A stretch of 58,217 nt of DNA. Source: Comamonadaceae bacterium (lineage in GTDB: Bacteria; Pseudomonadota; Gammaproteobacteria; Burkholderiales; Burkholderiaceae_C). This document shows positions 9,002 to 15,759 of this stretch, one piece after another. Position numbers and translations under genes: made by a program. The notes beneath the pieces are model-generated. The model had not been told where the DNA came from, searched no databases, and worked only from the letters and a program-made list of their open reading frames with translations. The stretch lies in NCBI GenBank assembly GCA_947451565.1, contig CANFZT010000003.1, positions 1-58,217 of the forward strand. Direction: 5' to 3'. How positions within the stretch are numbered: position 1 is the first letter of the stretch; every line of letters begins with the position of its first letter.

Positions 9002-9415
9002 ATGCGTCGTGGGTGGTACATAGGGTTGGCATTTTGGCTCCTCGGCTTCATGGTGCCGACGACGGTGCAAGCGACCCCCTTGCTGAAATGCCACTTTGAA
9101 GTCAATGCCGAGCGTTCTGAACAAACGTTCACACCGACGATGGACCCCTACACCGTGGGCAGTGTGAATTTGGCAAATCGGTTTCGCTTCAAAGCCATTG
9201 TTTTAGGCGATGACACGCGGGTGACGTCCATCCATCTTTATGTGTCTTACCAAACCGAACGCCAGCCCATGCTGCTTCAGCATGCCAAGTTTGTGGCGCC
9301 TCAGGCGCTTGAGCAGCCCACACCTGATGCGTTGACAGGTCGCGTTGCCGTGTATTCACCTTTCCTTGGCAAAGAATTGCAGTATGGCTGTGCATTGCAC
9401 GAGGTATCCCCATGA
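9002..9415 (+). CDS. small exported protein of unknown function, coupled to capA-like gene
   Basis: I do not recognise this 137-residue protein. It starts with a signal peptide (MRRGWYIGLAFWLLGFMV, cleavage probably after VQA). A single compact domain follows, with two Cys residues that could form a disulfide in the periplasm (LLKCHFEV and YGCALHE). AAGGG at 8992-8996 supports ATG 9002; an in-frame GTG at 8975 is possible. Its stop overlaps the start of the CapA-like gene (ATGA at 9412-9415), so the two are almost certainly made together. It is divergent from selD. Confidence 0.7.
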   Translation: MRRGWYIGLAFWLLGFMVPTTVQATPLLKCHFEVNAERSEQTFTPTMDPYTVGSVNLANRFRFKAIVLGDDTRVTSIHLYVSYQTERQPMLLQHAKFVAPQALEQPTPDALTGRVAVYSPFLGKELQYGCALHEVSP

Positions 9416-10341
9416 AGTGCTTGACATCATTTCTTTGCCGCTGCTGTTGGTTGTTGTGTATGCCGATGGCCTTTGCACAGTCACCCTCGGCAGGGCCTGC
9501 TGTCTCGGTGGTCATTGCGGGTGACATCATGCTCGAAGGCGGGCCTGATCGCGCCATTCGACGCGGCCAAGATCCGTTTGCAGGTGTTGCGCATTTGTTT
9601 AAAAACGCCGATATCCGCTTGGGCAATTTAGAGTGTGTGGTCGCCACCGTCGGTTCTGTCGAACCCGAAAAGCCCAACACCTTTCGCGTACACCCGCGTG
9701 GCCTGAAATATGTACGTCGCCATTTTGATGCCGTCGGTTTGGCCAACAACCATTCGGGCGACTTTGGCCCCAAAGCCTTTACCCAAATGCTGGGCCTACT
9801 CAAACAGTCGGGTGTCGGGTACTACGGTGGTGGTCATAACTTAAAGGAAGCGCATCAGCCTTTACTCATGGAGCGACACGGCATTCGCATCGCATTTTTA
9901 GGCTACAACGAATTTCAGCCGCGTAACTTTGAAGCCGACCATGACCGTGCGGGCGTTGCCTGGAGCGAAGACGAGCAAGTCGTCCGCGATATCGTGGATG
10001 CGCGTCGCGTGTGGAAAGCCGACGTAGTGATTCCTGTCATGCATTGGGGTTGGGAAGAATCCATCGCCAATGCCCGTCAACGTGAATTGGCACGTTTGAT
10101 GGTGGATGCAGGCGCCGATGCCGTCATCGGCGGCCACCCCCACCGCGTGCAAGACACAGAACAATACAAAGGCAAGCCTATCTTCTACAGCCTAGGCAAC
10201 TTTGTGTTTGAAGGATTTCCAGACAAAGTCAACAACCTCGGTTGGGTCGTTCGCTTAGCGATAGATCGGCAAGGTGTACGTGACTGGAAAATTCACGAGG
10301 TACACATTGACCAACAAGGGCTGCCCCATTCACGCCAATAG
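9412..10341 (+). CDS. CapA-family exported metallophosphatase-like protein
   Basis: Belongs to the CapA/PgsA family (poly-gamma-glutamate capsule synthesis and related proteins), which has a calcineurin-like metallophosphatase fold. It has 309 residues with an N-terminal signal peptide ending near AFAQS. Metal-site motifs appear in order: GDIMLEGG, LGNLECVV, ANNHSGDFG, MHWGWEE and GGHPHRVQ, then YSLGNFVF. No capB or capC lies nearby, so polyglutamate synthesis is not implied; many proteobacterial CapA proteins stand alone and their substrate is unknown. It is translationally coupled to the preceding small exported protein. Confidence 0.88.
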   Translation: MKCLTSFLCRCCWLLCMPMAFAQSPSAGPAVSVVIAGDIMLEGGPDRAIRRGQDPFAGVAHLFKNADIRLGNLECVVATVGSVEPEKPNTFRVHPRGLKYVRRHFDAVGLANNHSGDFGPKAFTQMLGLLKQSGVGYYGGGHNLKEAHQPLLMERHGIRIAFLGYNEFQPRNFEADHDRAGVAWSEDEQVVRDIVDARRVWKADVVIPVMHWGWEESIANARQRELARLMVDAGADAVIGGHPHRVQDTEQYKGKPIFYSLGNFVFEGFPDKVNNLGWVVRLAIDRQGVRDWKIHEVHIDQQGLPHSRQ

Positions 10342-10352
10342 GGACTGGCGTG
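10331..10352. repeat. inverted repeat across the capA-like stop codon
   Basis: A perfect 7-bp inverted repeat (CACGCCA and TGGCGTG) with an 8-base loop that contains the TAG stop. T-rich sequence begins only about 20 bases later, so it is a weak candidate terminator or an mRNA-stabilising hairpin. Confidence 0.45.
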
Positions 10353-10455
10353 TGCGACTGCGTGTTCTACGTGTTTATTATTTTTAAGTAGTTTTTATTT
10401 GCTATCTTGAGCAAACAATATCTATTCCTTTAGGTTTTTTTGACCGCTACTGTTT

Positions 10456-10477
10456 AGTAAGTTGATTTTTACTTACT
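10456..10477. repeat. inverted repeat just upstream of the response regulator
   Basis: A perfect 7-bp inverted repeat, AGTAAGT and ACTTACT, with an 8-base T-rich centre. It ends 7 bases before the ATG at 10484, where a ribosome site would be expected and none is obvious. It could be an operator, or a hairpin limiting translation. The surrounding 142-base gap is strongly AT-rich and otherwise shows no clear feature. Confidence 0.45.
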
Positions 10478-10483
10478 CGCAGT

Positions 10484-10885
10484 ATGAAGTTTTTTCCAAA
10501 ATTATTGGATTTACCAGATCAAAAACGAATTCTCGTTGTTGATGATTCTCCGGTCTTGTCTCATGCGTATGCAAGCGCTTTGCGCGCCTGGGGCTACACA
10601 GTGGACACCGCGGTGGATGGGCTCGCAGCCCTAGCGCGTCTGCGGTCTGTGCGTTATCACTTAGTGATTACTGATTACGAAATGCCAAGGTGCGATGGCA
10701 TTGAGTTTTTAAGAAAAGCGCACTTAGAAATAGCTAAAAATAGAATGCCTCCTTTTGTTTTGATCACTGGGACGCCGTTGGAACAATTGCACGGCCGATT
10801 AGATGGCTTTGCTGCAACTTTGACGAAGCCGGTGAGTATTACTGTGCTGCGTGAATTACTGAGCCTTCGTACTGAAAATAGTTAA
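10484..10885 (+). CDS. single-domain response regulator (CheY-like)
   Basis: A stand-alone receiver domain of 133 residues with no output domain. The acidic pocket is D20-D21 (ILVVDDSP), the phospho-acceptor is D64 (LVITDYEMP), the Thr switch is in LITGT and Lys115 is in TLTKPV, so all key residues are present. It should act by protein contact or phosphorelay and not by DNA binding. It is the first gene before the type I secretion genes, separated by 86 bases. The histidine kinase at 46317 is a possible partner. AT-rich flanks contrast with the GC-rich genes before it, so it may mark the left edge of the adhesin locus. Confidence 0.88.
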   Translation: MKFFPKLLDLPDQKRILVVDDSPVLSHAYASALRAWGYTVDTAVDGLAALARLRSVRYHLVITDYEMPRCDGIEFLRKAHLEIAKNRMPPFVLITGTPLEQLHGRLDGFAATLTKPVSITVLRELLSLRTENS

Positions 10886-10948
10886 ATAATGTCACTAAAG
10901 TGCAGTTATTGCTAATATAAATAATACTTTTAGTTTGATATGCTGACG

Positions 10949-10967
10949 CCCTTAATCCTTAGGGGAG
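10949..10967 (+). promoter_or_regulatory. hairpin overlapping the ribosome site of the TolC-like gene
   Basis: CCCTTAA (10949-10955) can pair with TTAGGGG (10959-10965, one G-T pair) around a 3-base loop. The right arm contains the ribosome-binding site AGGGGAG (10961-10967) of the gene starting at 10972. It could tune translation of the secretion genes. The structure is short and unproven. Confidence 0.4.
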
Positions 10968-10971
10968 TCGT

Positions 10972-12258
10972 ATGTCTAGAGGTTTCATTTCATCCGTTGC
11001 ATTGCTTGTTGCCATCTCTTGTGGTGCTGCAGCACGGGCTGAGGACGATGTTGTTTCTCAATATTTAGTGCGCTTGTTAAACCAGCACCCTGCAGTTCGC
11101 GCTAAGAATTTTGATCAACTCGCAGCAGATCGTTTGGTCACTGCCGCTTGGATGCAGTTTTTACCGACACCCTCCATCTCTGCGGACAAAGGCCCCGTCA
11201 GCACCTCATCCACAGGTGAAGAATCACGACGTGCCACCACCTATCGCCTCAATCAGCCCATTTGGACAGGCGGACGCTTAACAGCGGGTTTAGATGCCGC
11301 ACGTTTGCGCAGAGAGTTGTCAACGCTTGACATTCAAGATGTCAGCCAAAACTTGTCGCTCAAGTTCATTGGTCTCTATCAAAGTTGGTGGGCACTGGAT
11401 GCGAAAGTGCGTATCCAAAAAAGAGACTTAAAACGGCTGGAATCACTGCGTGAAATGATGGTTCGTCGCGTCGAGTCTGGTGTTTCGGCTGAAATTGATT
11501 TGGACTTAGCCAGTGTCCGCGTGGTGCAGCAGCAGGCAGATTTAGCTCAGTCGCAGCGCGCACTCACGTCTGTCTTAGGGCAAATTCAAGAGCTATTTGG
11601 TGAGTCGGTTCCACTTAAAGCGGTCGATTGGCGTCAAGCACCTCGACTTGGTATGACTTACGAAGACCTGTCTGGACGCGTGCTTGTGCTCAGTCCTGCG
11701 TTAAGAAAAGCCAATGTAGCCGAACGCTTGGCACAGGTTGAGGTTGACCAAGCTAAGGCAGACGCATCGCCCACCCTGTCTATTCGCGCTGAACGTCAAC
11801 ATGGTTTTTACGCTGGCTCTTTGCCTGCCACCAAAGATGGTGAAAGCCGTGTGTATGCCAACCTGCAATTCAGCCTAGGCGCTGCGGGCTCGGTCATCCC
11901 CCAAATCCGTGCAGCCTCTGCGCGTGCGCAATCGGCCACAGAAAACATCGAAACGGCCAAGCGTGAACTTCTGTCACAACTCAAATCTGACTGGGAAGAT
12001 TACCTCTCCGTTGGTGAACGTTTACCAAGGCTCCAACGCGCGGCAAGCTCGGCCGCGTCGGTGGTGGACTCCAGCATGCGTTTGTTTTCAAGCGGCCGAC
12101 GCAGTTGGCTAGATTTGATCAATGCCGTGCGCGAGCACTCGCAAAGCGAGCTTCAATTGATCGATGCGCAAGCCGCTCTCATTGGTGGCAACTCCAAAAT
12201 TCGTCTGATGTCAGGTCAGCTTGGCGTTTTGGCTGCTGACGCCTCTGACGTGAACTGA
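10972..12258 (+). CDS. TolC-family outer-membrane channel of a type I secretion system
   Basis: The outer-membrane exit duct of the secretion machine completed by the next two genes. It has 428 residues. The signal peptide is MSRGFISSVALLVAISCG, ending near ARA. Two long helical repeats typical of outer membrane efflux proteins follow, with NQPIWTGGRLTAGLDAARLR near residues 95-115 and the matching second repeat around LFSSGRRSWLDLINAVREHS near residue 375. It begins after a strong AGGGGAG site. Only 7 bases separate it from the ABC transporter gene, so the three secretion genes form one operon that reads on into the giant adhesin genes. Confidence 0.92.
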   Translation: MSRGFISSVALLVAISCGAAARAEDDVVSQYLVRLLNQHPAVRAKNFDQLAADRLVTAAWMQFLPTPSISADKGPVSTSSTGEESRRATTYRLNQPIWTGGRLTAGLDAARLRRELSTLDIQDVSQNLSLKFIGLYQSWWALDAKVRIQKRDLKRLESLREMMVRRVESGVSAEIDLDLASVRVVQQQADLAQSQRALTSVLGQIQELFGESVPLKAVDWRQAPRLGMTYEDLSGRVLVLSPALRKANVAERLAQVEVDQAKADASPTLSIRAERQHGFYAGSLPATKDGESRVYANLQFSLGAAGSVIPQIRAASARAQSATENIETAKRELLSQLKSDWEDYLSVGERLPRLQRAASSAASVVDSSMRLFSSGRRSWLDLINAVREHSQSELQLIDAQAALIGGNSKIRLMSGQLGVLAADASDVN

Positions 12259-12265
12259 CCTACGT

Positions 12266-14566
12266 ATGCAAGCTACTAAAAAAGAGCAGGGGGCGCCAGC
12301 CGCGCCACCTGGAAACATCGATTGGCGCATGCAATTCGAGTGGTTGATGCTGCGCAGCCTGCAGCTAGACGCCCAGTTGCAGCCCATGGAATACCAAATC
12401 CTCGCTTTGCTGGTGGGACGCTTACAGCAACTGTTGGCGTCAGGCTCGCCCATCCCTAAAAACTTACTGCCAGAAGTTGTCAACAAACTCTACGAAGCCA
12501 TGGGTGCCGACGAAATGGCGTGGAGTGATGAACTCAAAGTTGAAGCCCTGCCTTTGTTAGCGGTTGGGCTTCAAACAGGGTGCATGCTCTTACACGCGCG
12601 CAACCCCGATGGCTCGTGGCTTGCAGAAACCGCGAAAGGCTTGCAGCAAATTCCCGAAATTCCGGTGGGCTTGCGCTTCAGCGGTGTCATTGGGCGTGCG
12701 CGGCGCAAAAACCGTGGCAGCGCCAAAGACATGTTCAAACAGGCCTTGGTCGCCCACAAATCTTTTTTCTTCTACGCGGCACTCGCCACCGTGCTCATGA
12801 ACCTGCTGGCCTTGGTCACCTCGCTCTACAGCATGCAGGTCTACGACCGTGTCATTCCCTCGCAAGGCGTCGACACGCTTTTCACACTCACCAGTGGCGT
12901 GCTGATTTCCATCGTGCTCGAAACCATCACCAAATTCATGCGTTCATCCATCATGGATCAAGCCATCGAACGAATGGACACCAAACTCTCGCACAACATC
13001 TTCGATCGGCTATTGCGCGTGCGCATGGACCAATTTCCGGCCAGTGTAGGCACCCTGTCGGGGCAGCTTCGCAGCTACGAAATGATTCGCAGCTTTGTCT
13101 CCTCCGTTGCCATTTACCTGTTGGTGGACACCCCGTTTGCCTTGCTGTTTTTGGCTGTCATCTTTATGGTCGGCGGCCCCTCTGTGGCGGCCATCCCTCT
13201 CACGTTCTTTCTCATCTGTCTTGGCTTGGGCTTTTATTTCAAGAAAAGCACCGAAGACCATGCCAAAGCCAGCCAGTCGGCCTCCAACCGCAAGCTCGGC
13301 CTATTGGTCGAAGCCGTAGAAGGTGCCGAAGCCATCAAAGCCTCAGGCGCAGGCTGGCACTTCCAAGGCAAATGGAACGCGCTGACCCGTCAAAACATGA
13401 CGGAAGACATGCAAATGCGCCACATCAGCGAGGCGGGCGGTTATTACTCTGCCGCACTACAGCAAATCAGCTACGTCATGCTCGTGGGTACCGGTGCCTA
13501 CATCGCCTCCACTAGCACCAACCTCACCTCGGGAGCACTCATTGCGTGTTCCATTTTGAGTGGTCGTGTGTTGCAGCCCGTCACGTCGCTGCCTGGCCTT
13601 ATGGTGCAGTGGGCCAACGCCAAATCATCGCTGGCTAGCTTAGAAAGCGTCTTCAAGTTAGAGCAAGACAACCACGATGTTCAACAAGCCCTCACGCTTG
13701 AAAAATTTCGTGGCGACATGCGCCTAGAGCGCGTGGCATTTGCCTATCCTGGTCGCTCGCAAACCTTAGATGTCAAACTTCTCCACATCAAGCAAGGCGA
13801 CAAGGTGGGCATCATCGGTGGCATCGGTGGCGGCAAAAGCACATTGCTCAAAGTGCTCTCGGGCCTCTACCGCCCGCAAAAGGGCAGGGCGCTGATCGAT
13901 GGCCTCGATATGCAGCACGTTGCACGAGGCTCCCTCAGCCGTCACATTGGCTACCTGCCTCAACAAGTCCGGCTCTTTGCGGGCACCCTGCGCGAAAACC
14001 TCATGTCGGGCTTGCTCGGCGTCAGTGACGAGCAACTGCGTCAAACCTGTGAAGTCACGGGGCTCATCCAACTCATCAACAGCCACTCCAAAGGCTTCGA
14101 CTTACCCATCAGCGAAGGCGGCGGCGGTGTTAGCGGTGGGCAACGACAACTCATTGGCCTCACACGCTTGCTATTGGCGCGTCCCCAAGTTTGGTTACTC
14201 GACGAACCCACCTCCAGCATGGATGACGCCACAGAGCTACGCACCCTGCAAATCTTGCGTCAAGTCATTCAGCCTGACCAAACCCTCATTTTGGTCACCC
14301 ACAAACCCGCCATGCTCGCCTTGACCGGGCGCCTCATCGTTATGGGGCAAGAAGGCATCGTGCTCGACGGTCTGCGCGATGCCGTGCTCGCCACCCTTCA
14401 AGAACACCACAACAAAAAGCAAACATCTTCTCCAACGCAACCGCAACCGCAACCGCAACCGCAGCAGCAGCAGCAGCAGCCACCCAAACCCCAACCCGAA
14501 AAAGTTGTGGCCGAACCTGTCGAAGCGCCGCCTGCGCCCATGCACATCTCCGTCGGAAAAAGATAA
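12266..14566 (+). CDS. type I secretion ABC transporter, LapB-like, with atypical N-terminus
   Basis: Inner-membrane ATPase/permease that powers export of the giant proteins. It has 766 residues. The membrane region at about residues 160-440 contains YSMQVYDRVIPSQGVDTL, typical of LapB/RTX-adhesin exporters. The ATPase follows, with Walker A GGIGGGKST (Lys524), signature GVSGGQRQ near 622 and Walker B WLLDEPTSSMD near 645. The first 150 residues do not show the C39 peptidase Cys-His pattern and I do not recognise them, so no leader cleavage is expected. The C-terminus carries an unusual Pro/Gln-rich tail of about 50 residues (PQPQPQPQQQQQQP) coded by short tandem repeats. Substrates are most likely the products at 15760-26192 and 26297-44014. 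Confidence 0.93.
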   Translation: MQATKKEQGAPAAPPGNIDWRMQFEWLMLRSLQLDAQLQPMEYQILALLVGRLQQLLASGSPIPKNLLPEVVNKLYEAMGADEMAWSDELKVEALPLLAVGLQTGCMLLHARNPDGSWLAETAKGLQQIPEIPVGLRFSGVIGRARRKNRGSAKDMFKQALVAHKSFFFYAALATVLMNLLALVTSLYSMQVYDRVIPSQGVDTLFTLTSGVLISIVLETITKFMRSSIMDQAIERMDTKLSHNIFDRLLRVRMDQFPASVGTLSGQLRSYEMIRSFVSSVAIYLLVDTPFALLFLAVIFMVGGPSVAAIPLTFFLICLGLGFYFKKSTEDHAKASQSASNRKLGLLVEAVEGAEAIKASGAGWHFQGKWNALTRQNMTEDMQMRHISEAGGYYSAALQQISYVMLVGTGAYIASTSTNLTSGALIACSILSGRVLQPVTSLPGLMVQWANAKSSLASLESVFKLEQDNHDVQQALTLEKFRGDMRLERVAFAYPGRSQTLDVKLLHIKQGDKVGIIGGIGGGKSTLLKVLSGLYRPQKGRALIDGLDMQHVARGSLSRHIGYLPQQVRLFAGTLRENLMSGLLGVSDEQLRQTCEVTGLIQLINSHSKGFDLPISEGGGGVSGGQRQLIGLTRLLLARPQVWLLDEPTSSMDDATELRTLQILRQVIQPDQTLILVTHKPAMLALTGRLIVMGQEGIVLDGLRDAVLATLQEHHNKKQTSSPTQPQPQPQPQQQQQQPPKPQPEKVVAEPVEAPPAPMHISVGKR
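14437..14480 (+). repeat. in-frame microsatellite (GCAACC)4 then (GCA)6
   Basis: Four perfect copies of a hexamer are followed by six GCA triplets, inside the C-terminal tail of the ABC transporter. Units of 6 and 3 bases change the length of the Pro/Gln tract without breaking the frame. Confidence 0.9.
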
Positions 14567-14569
14567 CAA

Positions 14570-15745
14570 ATGAAATTTCTCAAATGGTGGCGAGGCGACT
14601 CAGACAGCCACGCCCAACGCTTCCTACTCATTCTTGTGCTGGCCGTGGTCAGCCTTTTGGCATGGGCGGCTCTTGCTGAAGTTGAGCAAAGCGCCAGAAC
14701 CACTGGGCAAATCATTGCCAGTTCGCGCACCCAGCTTATCCAAGCCAGTAACGAAGGCGTCATCGAACGCATTGAAGTCCAAGAAGGGCAGCAAGTCAAA
14801 AAAGGGGCGCTGCTAGTTTCGTTGGAAAGCGCCCAAACCAAAGCCGCCGTGGAGGAAAGCCGCGCCAAAGTTGCAGCCCTGCAATCCATGCTGCTGCGCC
14901 TGCAAGCCGAAGTCTTCTCTCACCCTTTGGTCTACACCGCTGAACTCACAGAAGGCTACCCCGCCTTTGTTGACAACCAAAAAGCACTCTTCGACCGTCG
15001 GCAACGCGCCCTCAAAGAAGAAATCAAATCCCTCAACCGCATGCTCGTTGAGGCCCAACGCGAACTCAAAATCAGCGCACCCCTCATCAAAAAAGGTGAC
15101 ATTGCTGAAACCGAAGTCATTCGCATGCGCCGCAGCATTGCCGAGCTTGAAGGCAGCATCACCAACCGACGCAACCGCTACTTTCAAGATGCGCAAGCCG
15201 AAATGACCAAGGCCGAAGAAGACCTGGCCACTCAGCAACAAATCTTGCTTGAACGCACCACCAACCTAGAGCGCACCAAACTTCACGCACCCGCCGATGG
15301 CTTGGTGCGCAACATCCGCATCACCACCTTGGGTGGCAAAGTGCGTCCGGGCGATGTCGTCATGGAGCTGTTTCCCACCGACAGCGAACTCATTGTTGAA
15401 TCCAAACTCAAACCCGCCGACCTTGCCTTCGTCAAAGTGGGGCAAGCTGCCAGCGTCAAGCTAGACGCCTACGACTACGCCATCTTTGGCGTGCTGCGCG
15501 GTGTTGTCACCTACGTCAGCCCAGACGCCCTGAGTGAAGACACCCGCAACGGCGAACACATCTACTACCGCGTGCGCGTCAAAGTCGACACCAAACAAAG
15601 CATTGAAACCAAAGGCGGCAAAAAGCTAGAGCTGCAACCGGGCATGACCGTGCAATGCGAAATCAGAACGGGTGCCATGTCTGTTCTGAACTACATCGCT
15701 AAGCCCATTGTCAAAACCTTCACCAGCTCATTTTCTGAGCGCTGA
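14570..15745 (+). CDS. HlyD/LapC-like periplasmic adaptor of type I secretion
   Basis: The membrane fusion protein that links the ABC transporter to the TolC-like channel. It has 391 residues. A short cytoplasmic N-terminus is followed by one membrane helix (FLLILVLAVVSLLAWAALA, about residues 18-36). The split lipoyl half-motif GVIERIEVQEGQQVKKGALL comes next, then a long charged coiled coil at about residues 90-235. The second half, LHAPADGLVRNIRITTLGGK, and a beta-barrel region precede the HlyD signature near the end (LELQPGMTVQCEIRTG). The gene starts 3 bases after the transporter stop and lies 14 bases before the first giant protein. Confidence 0.93.
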   Translation: MKFLKWWRGDSDSHAQRFLLILVLAVVSLLAWAALAEVEQSARTTGQIIASSRTQLIQASNEGVIERIEVQEGQQVKKGALLVSLESAQTKAAVEESRAKVAALQSMLLRLQAEVFSHPLVYTAELTEGYPAFVDNQKALFDRRQRALKEEIKSLNRMLVEAQRELKISAPLIKKGDIAETEVIRMRRSIAELEGSITNRRNRYFQDAQAEMTKAEEDLATQQQILLERTTNLERTKLHAPADGLVRNIRITTLGGKVRPGDVVMELFPTDSELIVESKLKPADLAFVKVGQAASVKLDAYDYAIFGVLRGVVTYVSPDALSEDTRNGEHIYYRVRVKVDTKQSIETKGGKKLELQPGMTVQCEIRTGAMSVLNYIAKPIVKTFTSSFSER

Positions 15746-15759
15746 AATGGGTTGTAACC

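Noticed and set aside
10331-10390. Strong rho-independent terminator after the capA-like gene
   Set aside because: The hairpin is perfect but the T-rich stretch begins about 20 bases later, too far for a classical terminator.
12580-13515. Second plus-strand frame inside the ABC transporter gene
   Set aside because: Arg/His/Gln-rich shadow of the transporter frame.
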